NCBI GenBank assembly: GCA_039962225.1
Contig: JAMPKV010000001.1
Span: 62,001 to 126,000 of the forward strand
Direction: 5' to 3'
DNA: 64,000 nucleotides
DNA from: Microcoleus sp. AS-A8
GTDB lineage: Bacteria; Cyanobacteriota; Cyanobacteriia; Cyanobacteriales; Coleofasciculaceae
Numbering within the stretch: position 1 is the stretch's first letter; every line of letters starts with the position of its first letter. Positions 36,986 to 45,942 of this stretch are shown here, piece after piece. The notes below the pieces were generated by a model. The model worked only from the letters and a program-made list of their open reading frames with translations, was not told the origin of the DNA and searched no databases. The position numbers and the translations under genes are program-made.

Positions 36986-37402
36986 TTAGCGACGAGATTG
37001 AACCGCAGAAGGCACCGTTCGACTGATTTGAGCTAAACTCCAGTCCGGTCGTAAATTTTTAGCTCCACGTAGATAGGGATGGTAAATCTCGACTTGAGAG
37101 ACAGGGGTATTGACGTGGATTAAAAACCGAATACAACGCTTCAGACTCCCTTCCACATGCATTTGCTGAACATCGAGTAAAGCTACATTCTGCCAGTGAG
37201 GACGCTCTCGTGCGATCGCGGCGGGAAAGATAGCATCTAAATCTTGTGTGGTTGTAAAGATCGCACTGATCATTTCATCCGGATCAAGCCGATTTCCCGT
37301 TTCCAGTTCGTCTAATAGTTCTGTCACAGCTTCTCTGATTGCCTCGACTGTGTTTTCCGAAGCCGTCGTTGCCCCACGAATCGCCCGAACTCGCCACTCC
37401 AC
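36986..37402 (-). CDS. aroH: Chorismate mutase, AroH type
   Basis: 138 residues, the small trimeric monofunctional chorismate mutase that turns chorismate into prephenate for Phe and Tyr synthesis. Signatures are RVRAIRGATTASENT with the active-site Arg, AIARERPHWQNVALLDVQQM, and the C-terminal EIYHPYLRGAKNLRPD. The start is GTG (37400-37402), supported by a strong GGAGG nine bases upstream. It lies 68 bp downstream of sppA on the same strand. It is of normal length and complete. Confidence 0.92.
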   Translation of the reverse strand: MEWRVRAIRGATTASENTVEAIREAVTELLDELETGNRLDPDEMISAIFTTTQDLDAIFPAAIARERPHWQNVALLDVQQMHVEGSLKRCIRFLIHVNTPVSQVEIYHPYLRGAKNLRPDWSLAQISRTVPSAVQSRR

Positions 37403-37470
37403 TTATTACATCCTCCAATTTTCCATGTTGAATTTTAGATTTCAGAGTGCTCTCAAATCTAAAATCCTGC

Positions 37471-38295
37471 TTAAGGTCGATATAACCACAACGGTTGACC
37501 GCTGGTCGATAGTTCAAACTCTAACCAATCTATCCCAGATGATAACCCTGATCCCATCTGAGTACGGCTACCGCCTAACAGACGGTTCAAGAACGGTTTC
37601 GGCTCCTCAAAGGTGTAACACTTGGTTTTCTCCGGGTCAAGACCTGCCAGCTCAGCGGCCCAGCGACGGGCATCTTCTTCTGTTCCTAGGCGGTCAACAA
37701 CGCCAAGTTCTACCGCTTGCTGACCTGTAAAAATGCGACCATCCGCAAAGCTTTTCACGGTTTCTACAGCGAGATTTCGTCCTTCCGCAACAGTTTGGAC
37801 GAACTGCTGATAACTGGTATCAATCAATTCCTGAAGAATATGCTTTTCGGGTTCGGTCAGTTCCCGATCAAAGGCCAAAATATCTTTGTAAGGCCCGGAC
37901 TTAATCACTTTGAAGGAAACTCCGACTTTTTCTAACAGCCGTTCCAAGTTGTTTCCGCGCAAAATTACCCCAATACTTCCAGTAATTGTACCGGGGTTCG
38001 CCACGATGTGTTCGGCTCCCATGCCGATATACACTCCCCCAGACGCTGAGATATTGCCGAAGCTAGCGACAATTTTCACCTTTTCTCGCAGCCGCTTGAG
38101 GGCGTAGTAAATTTCTTGGGAATCGCCCACAGTCCCGCCAGGACTGTCAATTCGCAACAGAAGGGCCGGAAATTTCCTTTCTTCCACTGTTTTCAGGGCT
38201 TCCAGTACCCGTTTGCGTGTGGCACTTGCGATCGCACCAGTGACTTCAATTCGAGCGATTTGTTTACGAGAGTTGGGCTTAAAAGGCCAGGGCAT
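37471..38295 (-). CDS. sppA: Signal peptide peptidase SppA (short, S49 family)
   Basis: 274 residues. The Ser-Lys dyad is visible: Ser in GNISASGGVYIGMGAE and Lys in VIKSGPYKDILAFDRE; LLLRIDSPGGTVGDSQEIYYAL is the conserved oxyanion region. This half-size form assembles into a larger oligomer that digests leftover signal peptides in the membrane. In cyanobacteria an S49 protease also takes part in light acclimation of phycobilisomes (SppA1), but that is the longer form. No N-terminal transmembrane helix is evident here, so attachment may be peripheral. aroH follows on the same strand. Confidence 0.88.
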   Translation of the reverse strand: MPWPFKPNSRKQIARIEVTGAIASATRKRVLEALKTVEERKFPALLLRIDSPGGTVGDSQEIYYALKRLREKVKIVASFGNISASGGVYIGMGAEHIVANPGTITGSIGVILRGNNLERLLEKVGVSFKVIKSGPYKDILAFDRELTEPEKHILQELIDTSYQQFVQTVAEGRNLAVETVKSFADGRIFTGQQAVELGVVDRLGTEEDARRWAAELAGLDPEKTKCYTFEEPKPFLNRLLGGSRTQMGSGLSSGIDWLEFELSTSGQPLWLYRP

Positions 38296-38552
38296 GAGTA
38301 TTTAAGTCGTTTTGATTAAAAATTAAACAGGTCAGCCTAATCATCCACAGACGGGATATCTTCTAGTTTGCACGATCTACGCTGGCTTTAGGGTTTTGTC
38401 AAGCTCAATACAGGAGCCAGGGGCAGAACTGGCGATAATTAGTTTGTATCATCTTCTTAACACAATAAAATAATTCAGTAGAATTATGTAAAGAAATATA
38501 AAAATATAGTTGAGCCTCTCATTGTTGTTTAGCGCAGCCTTCAGACTACCTT

Positions 38553-39662
38553 ATGCAGATAAAAACAACGAATATCCAATCTCCTTCTGCCGTCTTGTTG
38601 CTAATCGCTCCCTTTTTCTTGTGGGGAACGGCAATGGTGGCGATGAAAGGCATCATCCCCAACACAACCCCTCTGTTTATGGCAGGGGTGCGTTTAGTCC
38701 CAGCCGGAGTTTTAGTATTGGTGGCGGCAACGATGATGGGGCGTCCCCAGCCGAAAAGTTGGGCTGCATGGCTGTGGATCAGCTTGTTTGCCTTGGTGGA
38801 TGGGGCGCTATTTCAGGGATTTCTCGCCGAAGGATTGGTGAGAACGGGAGCCGGCTTAGGTTCTGTGATGATTGACTCTCAACCCCTAGCTGTGGCGCTG
38901 TTGTCAGGGTTGCTGTTTGGTGAAGTGATTGGATTATGGGGATGGTTAGGGCTGGGAATTGGAGTGTTGGGAATTAGTCTGATTGGTTTGCCGGATGAGT
39001 GGATTTTCAGCCTCTTCCAAGGTGATTCCCTGACTTTAGACATGAGCTTACAGCAGCTATTTCAGAGTGGAGAGTGGCTGATGCTGTTGGCATCGCTGTC
39101 GATGGCGGTGGGGACAGTGATGATTCGATATGTGACGCGATATGCTGACCCCGTGATGGCGACCGGCTGGCACATGATTATTGGTGGGTTACCCTTATTT
39201 GGCCTTTCTGGGATTGGAGAATCCCAACAGTGGGTGAATATTGACTTATCAGGTTGGGCTGCATTAGCTTATTCAACCATTTTTGGCAGTGCGATCGCCT
39301 ACGGTCTATTCTTCTATTTTGCCTCCCGTGGAAATCTCACGAGTTTGAGTTCCCTAACCTTTCTCACACCTGTATTTGCCCTGCTGTTTGGTAATTTGTT
39401 TTTGTCAGAAGTCCTGAGTCCCCTGCAATGGGTGGGTGTCAGCCTGACGTTGGTTAGCATCTATCTGATCAATCAGCGTGAGGTAATAACCCAGAAGTTA
39501 CAGTCTCTGATTCGGCAACCGGCTGGTGATGAGAATGCGGCAATAGAGGTCGAAACCATTACCACAAGCGATCGCCTGCTAGAAGACTCGCGCTCAGTTA
39601 CTGTGGCAGCAATGCCTGTCAAAATTACAGAATCAAAAACTGAAGTTCTAACAAATCAGTAG
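38553..39662 (+). CDS. EamA/DMT-family transporter
   Basis: 369 residues with about ten transmembrane helices in two EamA halves. The first half contains APFFLWGTAMVAMKGIIP and TGAGLGSVMIDSQPLAVALL; the second contains WHMIIGGLPLFGLSG and TFLTPVFALLFGNLFLSEVL, the usual end of an EamA repeat. A hydrophilic C-terminal tail of about 50 residues follows. DMT transporters export metabolites or drugs; the substrate is not predictable here. It is in the plasma membrane. It is a single gene; a copy of the CCGGAG repeat lies 60 bp downstream. Confidence 0.88.
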   Translation: MQIKTTNIQSPSAVLLLIAPFFLWGTAMVAMKGIIPNTTPLFMAGVRLVPAGVLVLVAATMMGRPQPKSWAAWLWISLFALVDGALFQGFLAEGLVRTGAGLGSVMIDSQPLAVALLSGLLFGEVIGLWGWLGLGIGVLGISLIGLPDEWIFSLFQGDSLTLDMSLQQLFQSGEWLMLLASLSMAVGTVMIRYVTRYADPVMATGWHMIIGGLPLFGLSGIGESQQWVNIDLSGWAALAYSTIFGSAIAYGLFFYFASRGNLTSLSSLTFLTPVFALLFGNLFLSEVLSPLQWVGVSLTLVSIYLINQREVITQKLQSLIRQPAGDENAAIEVETITTSDRLLEDSRSVTVAAMPVKITESKTEVLTNQ

Positions 39663-39722
39663 CCTTAAATCGAATGGCACTGACTTAACAACTCTCATAC
39701 CTCACCCACTAACCCTTACCGA

Positions 39723-39742
39723 CCGGAGCTTTAGTGAGGAGG
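39723..39742. repeat. Partial CCGGAGCT/TTAGTGAGGAGG repeat
   Basis: CCGGAGCTTTAGTGAGGAGG joins the two blocks seen at 6140-6180 (CCGGAGCT and TTAGTGAGGA), lacking the CATACGAGGAC segment between them. It looks like a deletion variant of the composite repeat. Confidence 0.6.
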
Positions 39743-39762
39743 TCTGGGGAAAGCGTTGTGCG

Positions 39763-40035
39763 CTACGCGCCCTGCTTCGCTAACGTCCCCCACCTGCGAC
39801 CAAAATAACAAACGCGCTGCTCAATACCGGGATAGAGTTGAATTGTTTGTTGTACTTCCTCGGCAAAGTCAATCCACGTCTGAGCGTCTTCGGCTTCATC
39901 GCAAATTACTGACAAGCCGTGTTGAGCAATCAATACAAAGAATTCCAAGTGTCTGCCAAATTCAGGCTCTTGTCGCGATCGCGCCAATAAGGAACACGTC
40001 TCAGGCATTGCTTGATAATGCATATCAAGACCCAT
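39763..40035 (-). CDS. Small conserved-looking cytoplasmic protein, unknown function
   Basis: 90 residues starting MGLDMHYQAMPETCSLLARS. No family is assigned with confidence; the MGLDMHYQA opening is one I associate with small cyanobacterial hypothetical proteins. The protein is acidic in the middle (ICDEAEDAQTWIDFAEEVQQ) and has two short helices, without signal or membrane segment. The start is well supported: a perfect GGAGGT lies six bases upstream of the ATG at 40033-40035. It is divergent from the glycosyltransferase gene at 40111. The C-terminus runs into repeat-like DNA near 39763, so the last few residues (GTLAKQGA) may be unreliable. Confidence 0.65.
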   Translation of the reverse strand: MGLDMHYQAMPETCSLLARSRQEPEFGRHLEFFVLIAQHGLSVICDEAEDAQTWIDFAEEVQQTIQLYPGIEQRVCYFGRRWGTLAKQGA

Positions 40036-40110
40036 ACGCTTACCTCCACGCAGCGATGCCTACCTTGTAGCAAAATTTTAGGGTTGCATAAGTTAAGTAG
40101 ATAAAATCAG

Positions 40111-41205
40111 ATGACCAAGGCGTTTGGCAATTCACTCAGGCTGCTATTTGTTTCCAACCCCATTGGCCCTTTGGGTTCGGGATTAGGAGGAGGCGTCGAA
40201 CTCACCCTACGTAACATTGCCACGGAACAAATACGGCGGGGTCATACCTTAACCATTGTCGCTTCCCAAGGATCTACAGCTTGGGGAATGCCCTTGGTTG
40301 AAATTGCTGGAAACCCACAAATCAGCGCTCAAACTCAAGGACGAGACGCACCCATCATCATCCCTGCGTCTTCGGTGTTGGCGAATATGTGGGATTATGC
40401 ACGACAGGTACAAACCGACTATGACTTAATCCTCAACTTTGCCTATGATTGGTTACCGTTCTACCTGACGCCTTTTTTTACGATTCCCGTTGCCCACTTA
40501 GTCAGCATGGGTTCGTTGACGGAGGCAATGGATGGGATAATTGAACAGGTAGTTACCCAATTTCCCGGTACCATTGGCGTTCACTCGCAGGCACAGGCAG
40601 TAACCTTTAGCTTTGCCAACCGTTGTCGGTGTGTGAAAAATGGGATTGATCTGTCGTTTTATGACTTCTGTGCTGAACCCGCGCCTTGGGTAGGGTGGGT
40701 GGGTCGTATTGCGCCGGAAAAGGGGTTAGAAGATGGGGTTGCGGCCTCCCAGTTAACCGGAATTCCCCTAAAAATCATGGGTTTCCTGCAAGACGAACCC
40801 TACTGGCAACAGATTTTACAAGATTATCCCAACGCTCCCATACAATACGAGGGATTTCTCTCCACCGATGAATTGCAAAAGCGCTTACGCCAGTGTCGAG
40901 CACTGTTGATGACGCCGCGTTGGGTGGAAGCGTTTGGCAATGTAGCCATTGAAGCCCTGGCTTGTGGTGTGCCAGTGATTGCCTACCGTCGTGGTGGGCC
41001 GGCTGAAATTGTGGAGGATGGGAAAACTGGGTTCTTAGTAGAGCCTGATTCGGTGGAAGGCTTGGTCGATGCATTGGGAAAATTAGATTCAATTGACCGC
41101 CATGCCTGCCGCCAACGGGTCGAAGTCGAATATTCTCATCAAGCGATGGGCGATCGCATGGAGCAGTGGTTTTGGGATATTTGCAGTCAAGGGAATAGGC
41201 GTTAG
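40111..41205 (+). CDS. GT4 glycosyltransferase, tetrahydrobiopterin glucosyltransferase (BGluT)-like
   Basis: 364 residues, GT-B fold. The N-terminal domain has LLFVSNPIGPLGSGLGGGVE with the glycine-rich acceptor loop, and FAYDWLPFYLTPFF. The C-terminal donor domain has VGWVGRIAPEKGLEDG, then LLMTPRWVEAFGNVAIEALA and CGVPVIAYRRGGPAEIVEDG, including the EX7E pattern. The sequence recalls the UDP-glucose:tetrahydrobiopterin glucosyltransferase of Synechococcus PCC 7942, which makes pteridine glucosides thought to affect UV/blue-light phototaxis. A different small acceptor is possible. It is cytoplasmic, a single gene. Confidence 0.75.
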   Translation: MTKAFGNSLRLLFVSNPIGPLGSGLGGGVELTLRNIATEQIRRGHTLTIVASQGSTAWGMPLVEIAGNPQISAQTQGRDAPIIIPASSVLANMWDYARQVQTDYDLILNFAYDWLPFYLTPFFTIPVAHLVSMGSLTEAMDGIIEQVVTQFPGTIGVHSQAQAVTFSFANRCRCVKNGIDLSFYDFCAEPAPWVGWVGRIAPEKGLEDGVAASQLTGIPLKIMGFLQDEPYWQQILQDYPNAPIQYEGFLSTDELQKRLRQCRALLMTPRWVEAFGNVAIEALACGVPVIAYRRGGPAEIVEDGKTGFLVEPDSVEGLVDALGKLDSIDRHACRQRVEVEYSHQAMGDRMEQWFWDICSQGNRR

Positions 41206-41279
41206 GGCAATTGCCCATTAGGCATCTCAACGGGTGCAATAAATTTAGGCGGGGGCTATCATCCCGCTGAACAGAGAGA

Positions 41280-41807
41280 TTATGTAGCCAAAGGCAGACC
41301 CGAGATGAGAGTGAGGACAGACCGGAGATGAGAGTGAGGACAGAAGGCAGAAGGGAAAAGGATGAAAGTCTTACGGTTGGGGTCGGTAACAATTGTCTTT
41401 TGAATTTGGTACAGGCGATTTTTAGCTGTATTCGTGATAGTCCAAGAGAGCAAATGCAGATTATTTAAAGTAACCTGATGAGTAGTATCCCGCTTTTGTT
41501 CATCAACCCAAGTATGATTCGCATCCCTTACTAAAAACTGCCCGTCTACTGTCGCCGGTTGGTTTACTTCACGCTAGAATACTTCTCCGAGGATGCCGTC
41601 AAAACCTGTGAACCAAACTTTGGAAGTGGGATTAGGGGCAGTGCCAAGGAAGGTGTGCGTTGAAGGTGACCAAGTTAAACAATCCCCTAGATGACCAAAG
41701 GCTTCAGCACCTTTGAGGGCGACTGGGAACAAAATTTGATGGGTCAGGGTGAATGTAATCACCACAATAGTAATGGCAGCAATTGCCAACTAATTAAATT
41801 TCTTCAC
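41280..41807 (-). pseudogene. Small exported protein gene interrupted by two TAG codons
   Basis: On the minus strand, GTG at 41805-41807 begins MKKFN, then TAG (41790-41792), then LAIAAITIVVITFTLTHQIL, which together look like one signal peptide with a Gln codon changed to amber. The frame continues through GAEAFGHLGDCLTWSPSTHT and GTAPNPTSKVWFTGFDGILG to a second TAG (41574-41576). It then continues in the same frame with REVNQPATVDGQFLVRDANH, DEQKRDTTHQVTLNNLHLLS and NTAKNRLYQIQKTIVTDPNR. The final part translates repeat DNA and is probably not original. The family is not recognised. The uninterrupted protein-like sense across both stops supports a decayed gene of about 150 residues; a sequencing error twice is less likely. 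Confidence 0.6.
41298..41355. repeat. 23-bp tandem duplication plus AAGGCAG heptamers
   Basis: ACCCGAGATGAGAGTGAGGA plus CAG (41298-41320) is followed directly by ACCGGAGATGAGAGTGAGGA plus CAG (41321-41343), with one difference in 23. Then AAGGCAGAAGG follows. CCGGAG...GAGGACAGAAGG matches the layout of the composite repeat at 17511 (read on the minus strand). It overlaps the end of the broken gene at 41280-41807. Confidence 0.7.
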
Positions 41808-41841
41808 AGCTTTCGGGATACAGATAGCAGACTAGTACAAG

Positions 41842-41943
41842 AAGGCAGAAGGAAGAAGGCAGGAGGCAGAAGGAAAGAAAGTTTATAGAGTAAGCTTTTT
41901 AAGCTTTTTCAACTGGATAGTTATTTCCGCCATGCTGCACTAG
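41842..41943. repeat. AAGGCAG heptamer tract and second repeat block
   Basis: Heptamers AAGGCAG, AAGGAAG, AAGGCAG, GAGGCAG fill 41842-41869. ATTTCCGCCATGCTGCACTA (from 41923) matches 17476 in 19 of 21 bases. Both blocks co-occur at the two loci, so they form a shared interspersed repeat. Confidence 0.7.
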
Positions 41944-42095
41944 GCTGTTTTAGCCTCACAAATCCTACTGGCACTCCTATCGAGGAGTGAGTGAAAACGC
42001 CTCTTGAGAGAGCTACCACCACAGAGACAGCAAGGAGAGTAGACCATCTTGACAAAACTCAGTTGACCCATGCTCGCACACAGGACAGCCGATTC

Positions 42096-42566
42096 ATGAA
42101 TGAACAATTAATCAATGCCTTATTAGAAGACTTGAAACATCCTGACGAGGATGTTCGCAATCAGGCAACAGAAGAACTCTGGCGTATCTGGTTTCAGCAA
42201 AAGGGACAATATGGCTTTGAGCGGCTCGAACGTAGCCAAACCCTATTTACTGCCGGGGATGTGAAGCAGGCTGAAGCGTTGCTGAACCAACTGATTCAGG
42301 ATCTCCCCGATTTCGCGGAAGCCTGGAATCGGCGCGCTGTTCTTTACTACCTCCTGGGAGAGTACAAAAAGTCGCGTGTGGATTGCCTGGAAGTCCTCAA
42401 ACTCAATCCAGTCCATTTTGGCGCACTGCACGGTTTGGGTTTGTGCTATGCCGCCTTGGGAGAGTACAGATCTGCTATCCAAGCGTTTCGCAAAGCTCTA
42501 GCCATTCAGCCCTATGCTTTGGTCAATCAAAAATTGATTCTCGAATGTACAGCGCGGTTGAGCTAA
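42096..42566 (+). CDS. TPR-containing protein with HEAT-like N-terminus
   Basis: 156 residues from ATG 42096 (the frame is open from GTG 41991, but the extra N-terminus is compositionally odd). It begins MNEQLINALLEDLKHPDEDV, like a HEAT-repeat helix pair (DEDVRNQATEELWRIW). Two to three tetratricopeptide repeats follow: EALLNQLIQDLPDFAEAWNR, YLLGEYKKSRVDCLEVLKLN and GLCYAALGEYRSAIQAFRKA. It is a short cytoplasmic scaffold protein, probably binding another protein. No enzyme motif is seen. The flanks are repeat-rich: decayed gene upstream, GTTGAAGG repeats downstream. Confidence 0.75.
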   Translation: MNEQLINALLEDLKHPDEDVRNQATEELWRIWFQQKGQYGFERLERSQTLFTAGDVKQAEALLNQLIQDLPDFAEAWNRRAVLYYLLGEYKKSRVDCLEVLKLNPVHFGALHGLGLCYAALGEYRSAIQAFRKALAIQPYALVNQKLILECTARLS

Positions 42567-42700
42567 AAGCGTTGAAGGTTAGAAGGTTGCAAAGGTCAAG
42601 CAACAGCTGTTCGCCTACTATGCGCTCCAGCTTAACATCGGTGGGAAAGTTGGAAGGTTCCAACGAGTCTTCTAAGCTGCTAACCTGCTAACGGGCGAAT
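42567..42700. repeat. GTTGAAGGTT-type repeats
   Basis: GCGTTGAAGGTTAGAAGGTTG, here split across 42570-42590, and a later GTTGGAAGGTTCCAACGAG (about 42649-42667) with CTGCTAACCTGCTAACGGGC at its end. Similar CAACCT/AGGTTG sequences occur at 47711-47790. It is intergenic. Confidence 0.5.
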
Positions 42701-42719
42701 CTGTAACTTTTTATTACCA

Positions 42720-43664
42720 ATGACCTATTACGTACAGATCCAGCGACCCCCTGCGCTGAAACCGGGAGATTTACTGCGAGTGATTACTCCCAGTGGAGCC
42801 TTACGAGAGTTTGAGGCTTTCCACAAGGGTGTGGAAATTTGGCGTAGCAAGGGGTACAGAGTTGAACTCCAAACTTATTGGGATGCCAGGGAAGGCTACC
42901 TAGCTGGGAAAGATAGTGAACGACGCCAGCAATTGCAACAAGCTTGGCAAGACCCCGAATGCCGAGGCATTCTCTGTACCAGAGGTGGATATGGCAGTGC
43001 GCGACTTCTAGAAGACTGGACATGGTCTTTAGAGACTCATCCATCCCAACTCGATAAGTGGTTGATTGGCTTTTCGGATATCACGGGGTTGTTGTGGAGT
43101 CTCTATGGAGCTGGCGTCTGCGGTGTGCATGGGCCAGTTTTGACAACCCTCGCCGCAGAGCCTGAGTGGTCGCTCCAACGGTTGTTCGACTGTGTGGAAG
43201 GACGCCCCCTCGAACCTCTGTCAGGCGTTGGCTGGGGGGGTGGAACGGTGAGGGGGATTCTGTTACCCGCCAATCTGACTGTCGCCACTCACCTATTGGG
43301 AACGCCTGTACAACCCCCGCTCGAAGGGGTGATTCTAGCCTTAGAAGATGTGACAGAAGCGCCTTACCGCATCGATCGCATGTTGACTCAGTGGCGGATG
43401 AGTGGTGCTTTGAAAGGGGTTCGAGGCATTGCTTTGGGGCGTTTCAGTCGGTGTGAGCCACCCAAGGATATACCGAGCTGGACTGTAGAAGAAGTGTTGC
43501 GCGATCGCTTAAGTGACCTTGGCCTCCCCATTGTCAGTGACCTCCCCTTTGGTCACGAAGGCGCTAATGCTGCTCTCCCTGTAGGGCAACCGGTTGAACT
43601 CGATGCTGACGGGGGTACGTTGAGTTGGGGCGAGGAGGCGTTGAACACTCTTACAAGGAGCTGA
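42720..43664 (+). CDS. ldcA: L,D-carboxypeptidase (LdcA, S66 family)
   Basis: 314 residues. The Ser-Glu-His triad of S66 can be placed: Ser in GILCTRGGYGSARLLEDW, Glu in GVILALEDVTEAPYRIDRML and His in SDLPFGHEGANAALPVGQPV. GVHGPVLTTLA is another conserved stretch. The enzyme removes the terminal D-Ala from the murein tetrapeptide (L,D bond) during peptidoglycan recycling in the cytoplasm; relatives (MccF) cleave microcin C-type conjugates. Length and motifs fit LdcA more generally, so the LdcA versus MccF decision is open. It is a single gene, followed 145 bp later by hemE. Confidence 0.88.
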   Translation: MTYYVQIQRPPALKPGDLLRVITPSGALREFEAFHKGVEIWRSKGYRVELQTYWDAREGYLAGKDSERRQQLQQAWQDPECRGILCTRGGYGSARLLEDWTWSLETHPSQLDKWLIGFSDITGLLWSLYGAGVCGVHGPVLTTLAAEPEWSLQRLFDCVEGRPLEPLSGVGWGGGTVRGILLPANLTVATHLLGTPVQPPLEGVILALEDVTEAPYRIDRMLTQWRMSGALKGVRGIALGRFSRCEPPKDIPSWTVEEVLRDRLSDLGLPIVSDLPFGHEGANAALPVGQPVELDADGGTLSWGEEALNTLTRS

Positions 43665-43808
43665 CGGGCGAATTTAGCCTGTTTTTCCGCAATTGTTTCC
43701 TTCTCTCATGCCCCATTCCCTATGCCCAATTTTGTTGAAGCTAACAGTGACAATCTGAGAATGATAAGCTAACAAATGCATTTAAAAATTATTTAGGGTA
43801 AAGATTAG

Positions 43809-44873
43809 ATGACTGGAGGAACCCAGATTCCCTACCTATTAAGGGCAGCCCGTGGTGAACAATTAGACCGTCCGCCGGTGTGGATGATGCGGCAGGCGGG
43901 TCGATATATGAAAGCTTATCGGGATTTACGGGATAAATATCCAAGTTTCCGCGATCGCTCGGAAATTGCAGAAATTGCGATTGAAGTTTCCCTGCAACCC
44001 TGGAAGGCGTTTCAGCCCGATGGGGTGATTTTGTTTTCCGATATTCTCACACCACTGCCAGGACTGGGTATTCCCTTCGACATTATCGAAAGCAAAGGGC
44101 CAATCATTGACCCCCCGATTCGCTCCCAAGAACAGCTTGACAAATTGCATCCTTTAGAGTTAGACAAACTCTCGTTTGTTGGGGAGATTTTGCAGGCGTT
44201 GCGCCAAGAAGTGGGCAATCAAAGCACGGTTCTGGGTTTTGTGGGTGCCCCCTGGACGCTAGCCGCTTATGCCATTGAGGGGAAAAGCTCCAAAAATTAC
44301 TCAATCATTAAAGGCATGGCGTTCTCAGAACCGACCATGCTGCATCAGTTTCTGGGCTTATTGGCCGATGCGATCGCCACTTATGTGCGTTATCAAATTG
44401 ATCATGGTGCTCAGGTCGTGCAAATGTTTGATTCTTGGGCCGGTCAACTCAGTCCCCAAGACTACGACACCTTCGCCTTACCGTATCAGCAACGAGTGGT
44501 GCAGCAAGTCAAACAAACCCATCCCGATACACCCATGATCCTCTACATCAGCGGTAGTGCTGGCGTACTGGAACGAATGGCCAAATCGGGCGTCGATATT
44601 GTCAGCTTAGACTGGACGGTCGATATGGCGGAAGGGCGGCAAAGATTGGGCTGGGATGTTAACGTGCAGGGAAATATGGACCCCGGTGCCCTATTTGGGT
44701 CGCAAGACTTTATCCGCGATCGCATCCTCGATACAATTCGGAAAGCCGGCAAAAAAGGTCATATCTTTAACCTCGGTCACGGCGTCTTACCGGGAACCCC
44801 CGAAGACAATGTGAGATTCTTCTTTGAAACCGCCAAACAAGCCGATCAATTACTCGCTGTTCCTAGCTATTAG
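43809..44873 (+). CDS. hemE: Uroporphyrinogen decarboxylase
   Basis: 354 residues, removes four carboxyl groups from uroporphyrinogen III to make coproporphyrinogen III on the way to haem and chlorophyll. Signatures are [19 protein letters not shown] with substrate-binding Arg residues, [16 protein letters not shown] and [10 protein letters not shown]; the C-terminus has [16 protein letters not shown]. All expected active-site residues are present and the length is normal. The gene starts at ATG 43809. An extended SDR gene follows 36 bp downstream and may be cotranscribed. Confidence 0.97.
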   Translation: MTGGTQIPYLLRAARGEQLDRPPVWMMRQAGRYMKAYRDLRDKYPSFRDRSEIAEIAIEVSLQPWKAFQPDGVILFSDILTPLPGLGIPFDIIESKGPIIDPPIRSQEQLDKLHPLELDKLSFVGEILQALRQEVGNQSTVLGFVGAPWTLAAYAIEGKSSKNYSIIKGMAFSEPTMLHQFLGLLADAIATYVRYQIDHGAQVVQMFDSWAGQLSPQDYDTFALPYQQRVVQQVKQTHPDTPMILYISGSAGVLERMAKSGVDIVSLDWTVDMAEGRQRLGWDVNVQGNMDPGALFGSQDFIRDRILDTIRKAGKKGHIFNLGHGVLPGTPEDNVRFFFETAKQADQLLAVPSY

Positions 44874-44909
44874 TTAATCGAAAATCCAACCTCCAAAATC
44901 TAAAATTCC

Positions 44910-45938
44910 ATGACCCCCAAGCGGATTCTCTTGACGGGTGCCAGTGGCTGTATTGGTCACTACATCGCCGAAGCCTTGATTCAGGAAACGGAACACGAGC
45001 TGTATCTGTTGGTCAGAAATCCAGACAAACTGGGTTTTGACTACGAAGCTCGTCCTGGTGTGACAATTTTACAATCCGACTTGCGCCAGATTGAACGCTT
45101 TGCTGACTTGCTCAAGACGATGAACATGGCAATCCTGGCAGCAACCGCTTGGGGAGGACAACAGGAAACGTTTGACGTTAATGTTGTCAAAACCATGCGG
45201 TTAATGGAATTGCTCGACCCGTCCGTTTGTGAGCAAGTCATTTACTTTTCCACCGCGAGTGTTTTAGATCGGAATAATGAAATCCTCAAAGAATCCGGTC
45301 AACTGGGGACGGAATATATCCGTTCCAAGTACCAATGTTTAGTACAGTTACCGAAATTAGCGATCGCGCCAAAAATTACCACCGTGTTTCCCACTTTAGT
45401 ATTAGGAGGAGACGCCAACAAACCCTATTCCCATATCTCATCAGGCATTAGAGATGTGGTGAAATGGGTAGACCTGATTCGCTGGTTTAAAGCGGATGCC
45501 AGCTTCCACTTTATCCACGGACGAGATATTGCTCAGGTGGTGCGATATCTAGTTGACCATCCCCCCGAACCCGCTTGGTTTGGAGAGCCTGATATGAGGT
45601 CAACCAGACGCTTGGTTTTGGGAAATGGACCCTTGACGGTGAATCAGGCCGTAGAAGAAGTTTGTGCCTATTTAGGTAAGAAAATTTACTTTCGCATCCC
45701 TTTATCCCCTTGGCTTGCCGACATTTTAATTGTGTTGTTTCGGATTCAGATGGCAGCATGGGATCGGTTTAGCATGAGCTATCGGCATTTTACCTATCAA
45801 AACCCGATCAATCCTGCAACAGTGGGTTTAGAACCTTATTGCAAGACCTTAACGGATGTCTTAAGAATCAGTGGTATTCGTGAAGCTAAAAATTCACGGG
45901 TGATTCGGTCAGAGTCAGAAGTCAGGGAAAATAGTTAA
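44910..45938 (+). CDS. NAD(P)-dependent epimerase/dehydratase-like protein (extended SDR)
   Basis: 342 residues. The cofactor motif TGASGCIGHYIAEALI (TGxxGxxG) is at residues 8-23. STASVLD gives the active-site Ser, and EYIRSKYQCLVQL carries a YxxxK-like tyrosine-lysine (YIRSK). HFIHGRDIAQVVRYLVDHP resembles the substrate domain of nucleotide-sugar or flavonoid-reductase-like SDRs. The C-terminus has a hydrophobic stretch (LADILIVLFRIQMAAW). The substrate is unknown. It lies 36 bp after hemE, and a link to tetrapyrrole or photosynthetic metabolism is possible, but only from position. Confidence 0.8.
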   Translation: MTPKRILLTGASGCIGHYIAEALIQETEHELYLLVRNPDKLGFDYEARPGVTILQSDLRQIERFADLLKTMNMAILAATAWGGQQETFDVNVVKTMRLMELLDPSVCEQVIYFSTASVLDRNNEILKESGQLGTEYIRSKYQCLVQLPKLAIAPKITTVFPTLVLGGDANKPYSHISSGIRDVVKWVDLIRWFKADASFHFIHGRDIAQVVRYLVDHPPEPAWFGEPDMRSTRRLVLGNGPLTVNQAVEEVCAYLGKKIYFRIPLSPWLADILIVLFRIQMAAWDRFSMSYRHFTYQNPINPATVGLEPYCKTLTDVLRISGIREAKNSRVIRSESEVRENS

Positions 45939-45942
45939 AAAC

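Noticed and set aside
41574-41789. 71-residue stand-alone minus-strand gene
   Set aside because: Its sense continues across stops on both sides; better read as part of the decayed gene 41280-41807.
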